Below, one piece after another: positions 16,454 through 25,471 of a stretch of 64,000 nucleotides of DNA (its first letter is position 1; every line of letters begins with the position of its first letter). The position numbers and the translations under genes are program-made. Source of the stretch: Sulfolobales archaeon. GTDB lineage: Archaea; Thermoproteota; Thermoprotei_A; Sulfolobales; Desulfurococcaceae. The DNA lies in contig JANXDZ010000003.1 in the NCBI GenBank assembly GCA_025059075.1, positions 157,391 to 221,390 of the forward strand, in the 5' to 3' direction. Under the pieces are notes generated by a model that worked only from the letters and a program-made list of their open reading frames with translations, was not told the DNA's origin and did no database searches.

Positions 16454-17428
16454 TTAACTTACTGAAGAAAGCTCAAGGCGATCTAGGAATATAAACCTCT
16501 TAGCTGGATGAGGATGAGTGCTAAATACTTCAGCAAGTAAGCTAGGCTTCATTCTCTTAACTTCCTCAACAACGGCATCTATATTGCCATAGAATCCCAG
16601 TGGATCTATGGAGTGTTCAGTAGCAGATATAAAGAGCATCTTTAATTGACCATACTTCTCAGTATTTATCCCACGGCGCTTTAAATACCCTGTAGCTAAG
16701 AGTATTCTAGCTAATGCTCTCTGTAAATACTTAGCTCCTCCTGGAATTACTTTAGCTGAATGAGCATCAGCATAGTATTCGCGAAGCCTACTCAAGTATA
16801 GTATTCCTAAGTTGAGTAAGAAGCCTATTAATATAGCTAATGCTCCAATACCTATAATAGCTAGCGGCGTTAATGAATTCCTCCTCCTATTGCTGAATCC
16901 AGCAAGCCAACCCCATCTAATGAGGAATTCTCCAATCCATAGAACTAAAGCCGGAAGTAGTCCAACGATCATCATGAATGCTACATCTCTATGCTTTAAG
17001 TGACCTATTTCATGCCCTACTATTGCAGTTACCTCTTGCTGAGTTATCCCCTTTAAATTCAGTAATCCATCTGTAACAGCTACTCTATACCCCGCTATAG
17101 GGTTTCCATAAGCGAAAGCATTCGGGATCGCTATATGAGCTATCATGAGCTTCGGCTTACTTATACCGCTTCTATACGCTATATCGCTTACAGCCTGGTG
17201 AAGCCATGGCTCTTCAGATGGATCAAGGGGTCTAACTCTATATATTGCATCAATAATGTATGGTGAAATAATCCACTGCAGCAAATATGTTGCTCCAACA
17301 AGAACTATGGCTATAGTTATTATAGGTGCGCCAAGCATTAACATTATTAAGTAAAGCATTAGGAGCGATACTCCAGTTACTATGAGGAATGAAAGAGCCA
17401 TCGATCCATAGAGCTTAGCTAAACTCAC
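16454..17428 (-). CDS. htpX: membrane zinc metalloprotease HtpX
   Basis: An M48-family integral-membrane protease of 324 residues. The zinc motif H-E-I-G-H-L-K-H-R-D (about 141-150) supplies two His and the catalytic Glu, and the third ligand is in the E-Y-Y-A-D-A-H helix. Hydrophobic segments lie at about 10-30, 35-55, 152-172 and 190-213. HtpX degrades misfolded membrane proteins. GGAGG lies a few bases before the GTG start. It is convergent with the HTH gene. Confidence 0.9.
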   Translation of the reverse strand: MSLAKLYGSMALSFLIVTGVSLLMLYLIMLMLGAPIITIAIVLVGATYLLQWIISPYIIDAIYRVRPLDPSEEPWLHQAVSDIAYRSGISKPKLMIAHIAIPNAFAYGNPIAGYRVAVTDGLLNLKGITQQEVTAIVGHEIGHLKHRDVAFMMIVGLLPALVLWIGEFLIRWGWLAGFSNRRRNSLTPLAIIGIGALAILIGFLLNLGILYLSRLREYYADAHSAKVIPGGAKYLQRALARILLATGYLKRRGINTEKYGQLKMLFISATEHSIDPLGFYGNIDAVVEEVKRMKPSLLAEVFSTHPHPAKRFIFLDRLELSSVS

Positions 17429-17509
17429 TTAGATCCCCTCCTAATTTAGTAATACTTTCTCTGAGTCCTTTTAAATCTATTTAAGGCTAAGTTTATTTCA
17501 GTGATGTAC

Positions 17510-17818
17510 ATGTACTCAAGAAATATAGCTGTAGCATTAGTAAATAGTGATGGAGATATAGTTGAATTCATACCTCTTGGAAAAAACGAGGAGAGGAATT
17601 TCGATAAAGTAGTTAGAGTATGCTTTGACGTATATAGAGTAGTGAACCATATATTGAGGAGCCTCCATATGAGCCCTCCGAGGAATATATCAATGAAGTA
17701 CGAAGACTTAGAAGTAGTAATTATACCAAGGGGTGATAAATTAGTGATGACCATGATTGAAGGCCTTGATCAGTTTACAGCCAATATTAGCAGAAATATT
17801 GCTGAAGCCTCTGCTTAA
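17510..17818 (+). CDS. small hypothetical protein, possible roadblock-like fold
   Basis: About 102 residues, beta-alpha alternating: I-A-V-A-L-V-N-S-D-G-D-I-V-E-F-I opens it, a long helix follows, and L-E-V-V-I-I-P-R-G-D-K-L-V-M-T-M-I-E-G ends it. This strand-helix-strand order resembles roadblock/LC7 or profilin-like sensors in archaea, but the match is weak and I do not assign it. The ATG at 17510 follows GTGAT by four bases; GTG 17501 overlaps that site. It is read divergently from htpX. Confidence 0.55.
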   Translation: MYSRNIAVALVNSDGDIVEFIPLGKNEERNFDKVVRVCFDVYRVVNHILRSLHMSPPRNISMKYEDLEVVIIPRGDKLVMTMIEGLDQFTANISRNIAEASA

Positions 17819-17925
17819 GCTTTAAGCCGCCTGCTCACAAGCTATCCAACCTCGCAATTAAGAATTACTTAAGGCTATAGCAGGAGTAACTTAATTGTAA
17901 ATGAAGGGTTTCTACAGACTCTACA

Positions 17926-18645
17926 CTAGACTCTAAATAACTTCCTATAGTTATTGTAGATCAATGATTCTACGGAGCTGAAGCTGATTCCACGGGATCT
18001 AGCTATATAGTCCACAGTCTCCTTTACTAAGGAAATACTCATCGATATTCCTTTGTAATAATATGGAGCATCACTTTCAGTAATTATGTTCTCCAGGGGA
18101 GCTGATTCTATAATGCTCCTATGTTTACTCTGAACCCTCCAGGCAGGGTTTGCTCCTATGAAGAAACCCTTATCAATTATCTCCTCCAGTAAGCTTAGAG
18201 GCCCAGTATACCAGTGGAAGAACACTTTATCAATATCGTACTTTAAGATGAGGTTAAAAACATGCTCCCACGTGCCTGCAGCATGAATATTTAAAACGAG
18301 GTTATAATCTCTAGCTAACTTAAGGAATTTCATAAATACATCTAGCTGCTTCTTAAAAGTTTGTGGAGTAAACTTTGTATCTAAGCCTACTTCACCTAAG
18401 CATTTAACGCTTTCGCTTTCAGCAAGCTTTAATAAGACGTTGACTTCGTTTTCACTAGCTTCACCGACATTCCATGGATGTATGCCTATGCAAGGATGTA
18501 TAAACCTCCTTTCACGCGCCATATCTATAGTTATTAAACTGGAGTCATAATCATCTGATACAGCTACCACTATGTAGCTATCTCTATAGCTATCAAGCTC
18601 ACTTAAACTTAATTCATGACAGTGAGCGTGCATGTCGATTAGCAA
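17926..18645 (-). CDS. TatD-related metal-dependent hydrolase
   Basis: An amidohydrolase-superfamily TIM barrel of 239 residues. The first ligand pair is I-D-M-H-A-H-C-H (about 3-10). G-I-H-P-W-N, G-E-V-G-L-D (about 89-94) and L-N-I-H-A-A-G continue the metal site, F-H-W-Y-T-G the next His, and T-E-S-D-A-P-Y the final Asp. TatD enzymes are DNases or related hydrolases; in archaea the role is untested. TTG start, GGTG seven bases upstream. The next gene upstream ends 6 bp away, so they are one unit. Confidence 0.85.
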   Translation of the reverse strand: MLIDMHAHCHELSLSELDSYRDSYIVVAVSDDYDSSLITIDMARERRFIHPCIGIHPWNVGEASENEVNVLLKLAESESVKCLGEVGLDTKFTPQTFKKQLDVFMKFLKLARDYNLVLNIHAAGTWEHVFNLILKYDIDKVFFHWYTGPLSLLEEIIDKGFFIGANPAWRVQSKHRSIIESAPLENIITESDAPYYYKGISMSISLVKETVDYIARSRGISFSSVESLIYNNYRKLFRV

Positions 18646-18651
18646 AGCATT

Positions 18652-19485
18652 TCACCAACTTAGTACGCTAGTTATCGGGCCAATGTTAATCAAGACCTCC
18701 TCTCCAGCTTCAAGCACCATCTTTAACCAAGCTTTTGTACTTGAAACTATTAAGTTAACTCTACGTCCACACTTATTGACTACTCGACCTCCATGCTTAA
18801 CCTCTATGCATTCATTTAGATTATCAATAATGCTCTTTAATTCAGCATTCCTTGAGGCCTCGTATGTAAATACTAGGAATGGGCCTAGCTCTAAGTTACT
18901 GAGTTCCCTTAAAGCGCCATCTATGTAGGACTTGGAGTGAGCTTTGTTAAGTGAGTTGAGGATGGCTAAAGTAGATCTTATGAGGCCCTCCGCACCCTCC
19001 AATCTACTGCAACTTAATAGAGGAGGCACTGGGCTCCCTTCGCTTAAAGCACCATTAATGCATAAAGCTACGTATCTATCATAAATTACGCCAGCGCTCG
19101 ATAGACTCCATAAGTTAACTGCCTTAACTATGTACTTTGCTAATTCCTTTAAGTCTTCTGTAAGTTCTTCACAGGCTAGCATAACTTTACCCATATCTAC
19201 TAACTTAATTACATCAGAGAAGACACACATTATTCCCTCAACTCTCTTACTGACTTCCCACTTAGTGATCCTACTCCTCCCCCAGATGAATTCCCCCAAC
19301 CTCTCCCCATTACAAACTACCCTTATGCCCACCGGTGTCTCTACTTCAATTGAATACCCTGATTCAATTGAAGTAGGTATATAGAGAACTTCATAGTTTT
19401 CATAAGTTCTCAATCCATAGACTCCTCTTAGGCCTCCTCGACAAGTTATTGCGCTTCTACTGTAATTACACAGGATCTCTAGCAT
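18652..19485 (-). CDS. hypothetical protein cotranscribed with the TatD-like gene
   Basis: A 277-residue soluble protein I do not recognise. It has scattered cysteines (about nine), a beta-rich first 90 residues and an alpha-rich remainder with hydrophobic helices that look buried rather than membrane-spanning. Only 6 bp separate it from the TatD-like gene, which is the only functional hint. No metal motif is regular enough to call. Confidence 0.55.
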   Translation of the reverse strand: MLEILCNYSRSAITCRGGLRGVYGLRTYENYEVLYIPTSIESGYSIEVETPVGIRVVCNGERLGEFIWGRSRITKWEVSKRVEGIMCVFSDVIKLVDMGKVMLACEELTEDLKELAKYIVKAVNLWSLSSAGVIYDRYVALCINGALSEGSPVPPLLSCSRLEGAEGLIRSTLAILNSLNKAHSKSYIDGALRELSNLELGPFLVFTYEASRNAELKSIIDNLNECIEVKHGGRVVNKCGRRVNLIVSSTKAWLKMVLEAGEEVLINIGPITSVLSW

Positions 19486-19634
19486 ATACAGCGCCTTCAG
19501 GGCTTCTCAAATTCATTAACACTATACTCGTTAGTTAGTCTTAATAACTTATCAAGGCTACTTACGATGCCCCTCCACGCTGACTAGAGCATAGGCTGTT
19601 GAATTAACAGATACTCGTTTAAGGAGTATAGAAG

Positions 19635-20534
19635 TTAGGGAAGCAACTGAAGTATTTCAATTAATTCAGCTATATCTTTGGCAAATACGTATATTATTGG
19701 CTCTATTCCAAGGCCACCTCTATCTGCAATAGCTGTTACACTAGAGTTCTCCTTAAATATTGCTTCAACGGCTTCAATGACTTCGCTGAGACTCTTATGT
19801 GGTCCTGATTCAGCTACTGTAAAACCTAAAGCTTTGAGCTTTTCAATGTACTCATCTACGTACCTTATTGATGCACAAGCCCTAAGGCTCTTGTTATATC
19901 TTGAGGCTCTTATTAAAATTGTTGCAGTATGCTTACTTCCCCCAAAGCACGGCATGCCAACAGCTTCAGCCCTATCATTAAGCTTAATTATTCTGCCGGG
20001 GAGACCTATGACATCGTTAATACTGGCTGGAGCTGGAGTAGAGTAAGCTATGTTCATGCCTACTTCAGGAACTAGTTCAACTACCCTTGGATTTTTCAAT
20101 AAAGTCTTTAAGTAATTCTCATACTCAGCGACAAGAGGGTGCATTGCTGGAGTAAAAACGCTTATGCAAACGCTACATGATGGAGGAAGCTCAAGATCCT
20201 TCTTCAAGTGTACTTTACAGAGCCTGGCATCGCTTAAAACCTTATTCACTAAAGTAGTGAAGAGAGCATTATACTTCCCGACTTCACGGCTCAGCAAGGA
20301 GTTAAGTAATGTATTTACATAGACATCTACTTCATTTAAGTTAAAGCCTGCTTCACTTAGTTCTTCATAGTATTTAGCAACGCCACTCCTCAAGATCTTA
20401 TACACCATTGGTTGAGATAAGCCAAGAGCTCTAGCTATAGCTGCCTGGCTATAGCCCTCACTACTGAGCTTATGTACTAATATGCCTCTAAGAGGTCGAA
20501 CGAAGTACTCTATTGCAACTTCGTAGGGAAGCAT
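19635..20534 (-). CDS. thiR: ThiR-type thiamine regulator: HTH plus ThiN domain
   Basis: The N-terminus has a helix-turn-helix, Y-S-Q-A-A-I-A-R-A-L-G-L-S-Q-P-M-V-Y-K (about 28-46). The C-terminal half (about 170-295) is a ThiN domain: I-G-L-P-G-R-I-I-K-L, G-M-P-C-F-G-G-S-K-H-T-A, R-A-S-R-Y-N and G-L-G-I-E-P-I-I-Y-V-F. ThiN is the archaeal thiamine-phosphate synthase fold; fused to an HTH it is the ThiR regulator, which represses thiamine genes when bound to thiamine phosphates (known for the family). No thiamine gene lies beside it here, so its targets must be elsewhere. Confidence 0.82.
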   Translation of the reverse strand: MLPYEVAIEYFVRPLRGILVHKLSSEGYSQAAIARALGLSQPMVYKILRSGVAKYYEELSEAGFNLNEVDVYVNTLLNSLLSREVGKYNALFTTLVNKVLSDARLCKVHLKKDLELPPSCSVCISVFTPAMHPLVAEYENYLKTLLKNPRVVELVPEVGMNIAYSTPAPASINDVIGLPGRIIKLNDRAEAVGMPCFGGSKHTATILIRASRYNKSLRACASIRYVDEYIEKLKALGFTVAESGPHKSLSEVIEAVEAIFKENSSVTAIADRGGLGIEPIIYVFAKDIAELIEILQLLP

Positions 20535-20552
20535 GAATAGATCCCATGAGGG

Positions 20553-21227
20553 CTATGCATGGCTATAGTTAACAGCTGTATCAGCATTCCTTAATGAATA
20601 CTGCATCGATAGGCCTTCTTCTTCAACACTAGCTATCTTTAATGAAGCTGCATCTGCAAGCTCAACTAATTCTTTAAGAGTCTTTAATTCCTTAATGAAA
20701 TAATTCTCATCTTCACTCATTTCATCAATTAATTGAAGTACTTCATCTAATTCATTAAATGCTAGATCTTTAATGAACTCTAAGTCACTCTTTGAAAGCC
20801 TCTCTTTAGTAACTATATTCCTCAATCTATTCATCAATAAATCAATTCTTAAACTCCTATACTTTATTCTCAATACCTTTATCCTCGGGTTTTCCTCCTT
20901 GCTATAACCCATGTAGCTAAAGAGTTCTTCGCGAACAGCATCTACATCCCTAAACTTATACCACGCCCTCCCTCTACTAGTGCTTCTTTTTTCAACGATT
21001 CCATAGACTTTTTCAAGTATTTTAATAAGATTGCTTGGATTATAGTCTATACCCCATGCAGTAAGCCTTAATGCCAAGTCCCTGCTATTAAAATCCCCTA
21101 GGCTACATCCAGCCTCATTGTATAACTCAAGGGCGGCTTTCAACACTGCTATAGCTTTATCGCCGTATCTCTCGATAAATTCCCTAACTCTCTCCCTCAC
21201 TGAATCTCTCAATGCATCCTTAGGCAA
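20553..21227 (-). CDS. hypothetical protein, winged-helix-like N-terminus
   Basis: A 224-residue, highly helical and charged protein. The first 110 residues read like a winged helix (D-L-A-L-R-L-T-A-W-G-I, N-L-I-K-I-L-E-K-V-Y, then a basic wing R-S-T-S-R-G-R-A-W-Y-K-F). The second half has long helices rich in Leu and Glu, probably coiled. It is 18 bp upstream of thiR on the same strand and could be cotranscribed with it. TTG start with GGTG eight bases earlier. Family not recognised. Confidence 0.55.
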   Translation of the reverse strand: MPKDALRDSVRERVREFIERYGDKAIAVLKAALELYNEAGCSLGDFNSRDLALRLTAWGIDYNPSNLIKILEKVYGIVEKRSTSRGRAWYKFRDVDAVREELFSYMGYSKEENPRIKVLRIKYRSLRIDLLMNRLRNIVTKERLSKSDLEFIKDLAFNELDEVLQLIDEMSEDENYFIKELKTLKELVELADAASLKIASVEEEGLSMQYSLRNADTAVNYSHA

Positions 21228-21324
21228 GAAAGCTGCACCGCTACCAGTTATACTATAGGAAGCGTATTTAAGTGAATGTTAAGTAATAGTTAATCTCTAG
21301 ACTTAGGGATAAGTGGTGTGTACT

Positions 21325-22053
21325 GTGGATACTATTGTAGTTGAGGGATTAGTCAAAGTTTATTGCAATAGGAGGGTAGTTGATGGAGTTAGCTTTAGAG
21401 TGAAGAGCGGAGAAATATTTGGGTTAATTGGACCTAATGGAGCTGGTAAAACAACTACCCTAAGAATGATCACGACATTAGTGAGGCCTAATGAAGGCAG
21501 AGTCATAATTAACGGCATAGATGCCTTAGCTAAGCCAGTTGAAGCAAGAAAGTTTTTAAGCTACTTACCTGAGGAAGCAGAAGTCTATCCTAGGCTAACT
21601 GGATACGAACACATGCTGCTTCACGCTAAGCTTAAGTGCCCCAATAACTATAGAGAAGCCGTAGACTATGGAGTAAAGTTATCCGGCTTAAGAGATAGGC
21701 TTCACGATAGAGCTGGAGAGTACAGTAAGGGCATGAAGAGAAGGCTCTTAATAGCTATCGCCCTCATGACTAAGCCTCAAGTAGCTATATTGGATGAACC
21801 TACTAGCGGCCTCGACGTATACGCTAGCTATAGCGTTAGAAAAGTCATTAGGGAGTACTCTAGGGAAGCCGGTGCAGCAGTCGTAATCAGTAGCCATAAC
21901 ATGCTTGAAGTAGAGCACTTATGCGATAGAGTTGCATTCATAAATAACGGTAGAATAATTGACCTAGGAGCCCCTGGAGAACTCATGGATAAATACTCTT
22001 CAGCCAACATGGAGGAAGCTTTTATTAAAGCAATTGAGGCGTCAACACTGTGA
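21325..22053 (+). CDS. ABC transporter ATP-binding subunit (ABC-2 exporter)
   Basis: A cytoplasmic ATPase of about 242 residues with Walker A G-P-N-G-A-G-K-T-T (about 36-44), signature E-Y-S-K-G-M-K-R-R-L (Y-S-K-G replaces L-S-G-G, as in drug/Na+ export ATPases), Walker B A-I-L-D-E-P-T-S-G-L-D and the switch His in S-S-H-N. It belongs with the permease that follows by 4-bp overlap. The substrate cannot be read. I chose the GTG at 21325 because GGTG lies six bases earlier; a GTG at 21313 is the alternative. Confidence 0.85.
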   Translation: MDTIVVEGLVKVYCNRRVVDGVSFRVKSGEIFGLIGPNGAGKTTTLRMITTLVRPNEGRVIINGIDALAKPVEARKFLSYLPEEAEVYPRLTGYEHMLLHAKLKCPNNYREAVDYGVKLSGLRDRLHDRAGEYSKGMKRRLLIAIALMTKPQVAILDEPTSGLDVYASYSVRKVIREYSREAGAAVVISSHNMLEVEHLCDRVAFINNGRIIDLGAPGELMDKYSSANMEEAFIKAIEASTL

Positions 22054-23306
22054 GTGACTTAAGCACTCTACTATGGAAGGAGTTACTTGACTTATCTAGA
22101 GACTACAAGGCTATTCTCACAACAGTACTTCTACCACTAATACTACTTCCAATACTAGGGCTTGTGGGAATAGTCTTAGTCTCTCAGCAGCCTGCTACAG
22201 TAGCACTTATTGATGAAGACCATTGTGAATCAACTAACTCCATGCTTAACATAACTATATCGTCACGTAGAGTAGCTGAAATACTTTATGAAGAGTTAAG
22301 TAAAAAGGGGTTTAAAGTAATTGAATCCAATGATACATCAGTAGTAGACGATCCACTAGTGGATTTAGTAGTAATTATTCCAAGAGGCTTTGCAACGAAT
22401 GCAACAAGCCTTAGCTCTACTGCAAGCGTCCTCGTCATTAAGAGAGCTAACGTACAGGCTAGTGCTATGGCTGAGCAAGCGGCTAGAGAAGTAATTAGTT
22501 GGCTCAGCTACTCACTGGCTAGAGTTAAGATAGATGCTCTTTCAAAGTACGCTGGCGTTGAAGCTTCTTCAGAAGCTATTCTAAGCCCTATAGTTACTCA
22601 ACAAGAAGTCGTCACTATTGTTGGAGAAAAAGCAGGCGTTGAAGAAGAGCTCAAGGGCCTCTTAGCTAGGTTCCTAGTCCTAGCCCTAGGCATTGTAGTA
22701 ACTCCAGCAACAAGCTTCATAATAGATGGAATTATTGGAGAGAGGGAGAGGAAAACAATTGAAATGCTTATAAGTCTACCGATACCTCTATCAAAGATCC
22801 TTTACTCAAAAGTTCTTGCAGCAACTATAGTTGGCATAATAGCTACTATATCTGATGTAGTGGGCTTCTTAACATACATATACCTCACTCTCCTAGTGTA
22901 TGGAGTTCAATTAATGTTATTCATAGATCCCCTGCTTTTAGTAATCCATGCCTTCACTTCCTTTCTAACAATATTGACGAGCGTTGCCATGGCTCTTCCA
23001 TTCATAACTAGGACTCGTGGAATAAGGAGTGCTTCAAACATTGCTGGAATAGTGACAATAATTGCTACAATAATATTCTTCACTGGCTTCATAGTTGACT
23101 ACTATAAATTGCCTATGAATGTAAAGACACCTCTATACTTAATACCATTCACTCACAGTGTTCTAGCAATACAATTATATGTAATTGGATATAGATTTGA
23201 ATCCTTACTCCATACACTAATTCTATTAGCTCTATCAGCAATCCTACTACTGATCTCTATTAGAACTCTAGACTCTGAGAAAATACTGGTTGCTCCACCG
23301 TCTTAA
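22050..23306 (+). CDS. ABC-2 type transporter permease
   Basis: A 418-residue membrane subunit of the NatB/ABC-2 kind: one N-terminal helix (about 22-42), a large outer domain (about 45-215) with many Ser and Thr, then five or so helices from about 215 onward. The cytoplasmic loop I-I-G-E-R-E-R-K-T-I-E-M-L-I-S-L-P is the typical coupling motif (E-R-E-x-x-T-I-E) of this class. Its GTG overlaps the ATPase stop, so the two are coupled. The lack of a substrate-binding protein supports an exporter. Confidence 0.82.
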   Translation: MSDLSTLLWKELLDLSRDYKAILTTVLLPLILLPILGLVGIVLVSQQPATVALIDEDHCESTNSMLNITISSRRVAEILYEELSKKGFKVIESNDTSVVDDPLVDLVVIIPRGFATNATSLSSTASVLVIKRANVQASAMAEQAAREVISWLSYSLARVKIDALSKYAGVEASSEAILSPIVTQQEVVTIVGEKAGVEEELKGLLARFLVLALGIVVTPATSFIIDGIIGERERKTIEMLISLPIPLSKILYSKVLAATIVGIIATISDVVGFLTYIYLTLLVYGVQLMLFIDPLLLVIHAFTSFLTILTSVAMALPFITRTRGIRSASNIAGIVTIIATIIFFTGFIVDYYKLPMNVKTPLYLIPFTHSVLAIQLYVIGYRFESLLHTLILLALSAILLLISIRTLDSEKILVAPPS

Positions 23307-23363
23307 GGATGAATAAGCTTATTAAATAGCGCTAGCCATACTTCTAGAAGGCTGGTGGCGGAT

Positions 23364-23855
23364 TTGAGTTATAAAGTGGCATTAAAGATCCTTCCACTTA
23401 TTGAGAGAAGGATTAGTCTAGAAGAACTCTCAAGCAAGCTTGCAGTTAGCAGAGCTACAGTAAAGAGGTATGTAAAGGCTCTCTCTGAAAAAGGCTTAAT
23501 CAAGGAGGCATTGCCTGAAGTATATGAGTTAAGTGAGTTAGGGCGCTTATTCATAGAGTCCATTAAAAGCCGTCTACCTGGATTGCTAAGTGATGAACAA
23601 GCCTATGTTTTCACAGATCCAGTTACTTCAGCTCCACTACAACTTAAGGCAAGAAGCATTCAACAATTATACGTCATTTTAAAGTATAGGCTTATACCTG
23701 GTGAAGTCTTCTTAGAGCATTTAAATAAGGGCTATATATCTCAGTGGCTTGAAGGATCAGTGAAGGACAGCTACTTAGCTACGCTACTCAAGAAGGCTGG
23801 TTCCCTAGAGGATGCAGTAAAGATACTTGAGGAATACATAAGTACGCTTAGTTAG
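23364..23855 (+). CDS. winged-helix protein with DUF5752-like C-terminal part
   Basis: The first 60 residues are a classic HTH (I-S-L-E-E-L-S-S-K-L-A-V-S-R-A-T-V-K-R-Y, then A-L-S-E-K-G-L-I). The C-terminal part contains I-P-G-E-V-F-L-E-H-L-N-K-G-Y-I-S-Q-W-L, which recalls DUF5752 segments found with sugar phosphotransfer genes, and the next gene is a maltokinase-like kinase. The TTG at 23364 follows GGTGG by five bases; a GTG at 23355 overlaps that site. It probably regulates the adjoining kinase, which is inference from order. Confidence 0.65.
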   Translation: MSYKVALKILPLIERRISLEELSSKLAVSRATVKRYVKALSEKGLIKEALPEVYELSELGRLFIESIKSRLPGLLSDEQAYVFTDPVTSAPLQLKARSIQQLYVILKYRLIPGEVFLEHLNKGYISQWLEGSVKDSYLATLLKKAGSLEDAVKILEEYISTLS

Positions 23856-23876
23856 AATTCTTCAGGGACTTAATAC

Positions 23877-25289
23877 ATGTTTTTAAGCATTAAGGAATCC
23901 CTGCCTAAGTGGCTTAAGGAAGTTCGCTGGTGGCCTTGGAGAAATGAAGTAGAGGTAGATATCTTAGAAGTAGAGGAGTTGAATAAAGCCCTCTTCCTTA
24001 AAATTAGTTCAGGACTCCACAAGACCTATCTTCCATTAATTAAAGTTAATGAATTACCTGAAGGCATACCGCTTAATAGAGCCATAGTCATTAATGGTGG
24101 GAAATTCGTTGAGGCTGAATACACTCCACACTACCTACAGCTACTCTGGAATGCTAACTTCTTAGAAATCAAAGAGTGCGTTAACTTACCTACAGCAACT
24201 TCAGTAATAAGAGCTCGGCCAATTACTCTAGATTCAAGTAATGCAGTAGCTATCCACACTTTAAGTAATAGAGTTAACGTCGTAGTGAAGAGCTATAGAA
24301 AGCTCCCTAAGGTTAGCATAGAGCCCATAGTTCTTGAAGCGCTTGCTACAAGTGGATACAACTATGTTCCACGACTCTATTACATAGTGAAGTGGGGGGA
24401 GGATGTCATAACTCTCATAATGGAGTATGTTGAGAGCTTAGGTGATGGAGGAACGCCGTTCTATAAAGATGCAGTTAAGTACTTCAATGAAGGAGGTAGG
24501 GCAAATACAATTAAGCTCGCCAGCCAGCTTGGCGTAGAGGTATCTGAGCTACATAAAACTCTCATTGATGTAGACAAGGACTTCTTTAAACCAGAAGTAA
24601 TAACGGACTTTGATTTAAGGAAGTGGGAGGAGAGGGTAGAGAGATATGCTAAGTCAATATATGGCAGCATTGAAAAAATGGAGGTAGGAAGTGAATGGCT
24701 TAAACCATGGATCAAGGCCTTAAGTGATGTATTGCCTAAGGCCATTAACTCATTTAGGGAGAGCATTGATGTATATAGGGATTTAGTTAAAGCAAGAATA
24801 CATCAAGATCTCCACTTAAGTCAATTCCTATATACTCCAAGTAGAGGCTTTATATTAACGGACTTTGAAGGAGAGCCTGCTAGAAGTGAGGAAGAGAAGC
24901 TGTATAAGGAGCCGTGCTTAAGAGATCTTGGGACTCTTGTTAGGAGCTTCCATTACTTAACTACACACATTATAATAAGCCGTTTAGGTTTAAATAGAGC
25001 TACAGTTCCCCACTTCAAAGATCCTCTAAAGATCTGGAGGCACGCGCACTTAAGAGCTCTAGTCCACGCATACTTAATGAACATCTCGCCATACGTTAAG
25101 AAAGCCATTGGACTCAGTAAGTTAGAGCTAATAAGTAAAATCCATGAACTTATAAAACCATGGATTATAGAGAAGGCGTTGTATGAAGCTAATTACGAAC
25201 TTCTTTACAGACCACACATGCTCCCAATACCTACAATAGGATTGCTTACTTTTGAGGATGAAACACTTAGCTTAATCCATAAGTCTTAG
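23877..25289 (+). CDS. maltokinase-like phosphotransferase
   Basis: A 470-residue protein kinase-fold sugar kinase. The catalytic segment is H-Q-D-L-H-L-S-Q-F-L (about 309-318), followed by I-L-T-D-F-E-G-E-P-A-R (the Asp of D-F-E-G), then L-R-D-L-G-T-L-V-R-S-F and the late E-K-A-L-Y-E-A-N-Y-E-L-L-Y-R-P helix. These match the maltokinase/Mak1 family, which makes maltose 1-phosphate from maltose and ATP in glycogen and trehalose pathways. No trehalose synthase or GlgE lies nearby, so the substrate may differ. Start at ATG 23877; 21 bp after the regulator. Confidence 0.75.
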   Translation: MFLSIKESLPKWLKEVRWWPWRNEVEVDILEVEELNKALFLKISSGLHKTYLPLIKVNELPEGIPLNRAIVINGGKFVEAEYTPHYLQLLWNANFLEIKECVNLPTATSVIRARPITLDSSNAVAIHTLSNRVNVVVKSYRKLPKVSIEPIVLEALATSGYNYVPRLYYIVKWGEDVITLIMEYVESLGDGGTPFYKDAVKYFNEGGRANTIKLASQLGVEVSELHKTLIDVDKDFFKPEVITDFDLRKWEERVERYAKSIYGSIEKMEVGSEWLKPWIKALSDVLPKAINSFRESIDVYRDLVKARIHQDLHLSQFLYTPSRGFILTDFEGEPARSEEEKLYKEPCLRDLGTLVRSFHYLTTHIIISRLGLNRATVPHFKDPLKIWRHAHLRALVHAYLMNISPYVKKAIGLSKLELISKIHELIKPWIIEKALYEANYELLYRPHMLPIPTIGLLTFEDETLSLIHKS

Positions 25290-25364
25290 AGATCACTCTT
25301 TAAAAGAATTTAATGAAGTCCCTCAACAAGTATATTGAAAAGAAAGAGTGCCTGAGAATACATA

Positions 25365-25434
25365 GGGAGTTCCAGCTGCTTCAACTACTCTGAATAAAGA
25401 TGTAATTCTAATAAATGAAAACCAACGAACTCCC
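25365..25434. repeat. inverted repeat GGGAGTTC / GAACTCCC, 54-bp spacer
   Basis: A perfect 8-bp inverted repeat, GGGAGTTC at 25365-25372 and GAACTCCC at 25427-25434, followed directly by a shorter hairpin (CCC-TGA-AGGG, about 25432-25443). It lies in the gap after the maltokinase-like gene. Related pieces occur at 2826-2873. It could be the end of a lost mobile element, an RNA structure or chance. Confidence 0.45.
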
Positions 25435-25444
25435 CTGAAGGGAA

Positions 25445-25465
25445 CTCTATTTCTTCAGAATAGAG
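25445..25465. terminator. hairpin between convergent genes
   Basis: CTCTATT (25445-25451) pairs perfectly with AATAGAG (25459-25465) around the 7-nt loop TCTTCAG. It lies 6 bp from the end of the minus-strand CopG-like gene and 156 bp past the plus-strand kinase gene, so it could end both transcripts. Archaeal termination relies more on oligo-T tracts than on hairpins, hence the modest confidence. Confidence 0.4.
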
Positions 25466-25471
25466 AGGAAG

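Noticed and set aside
17916..17935. Two AGACTCTA repeats 12 bp apart, like half-sites of Sulfolobus SegB
   Set aside because: They lie about 9 kb from the partition genes, overlap the TatD-like gene end, and are too short to trust.
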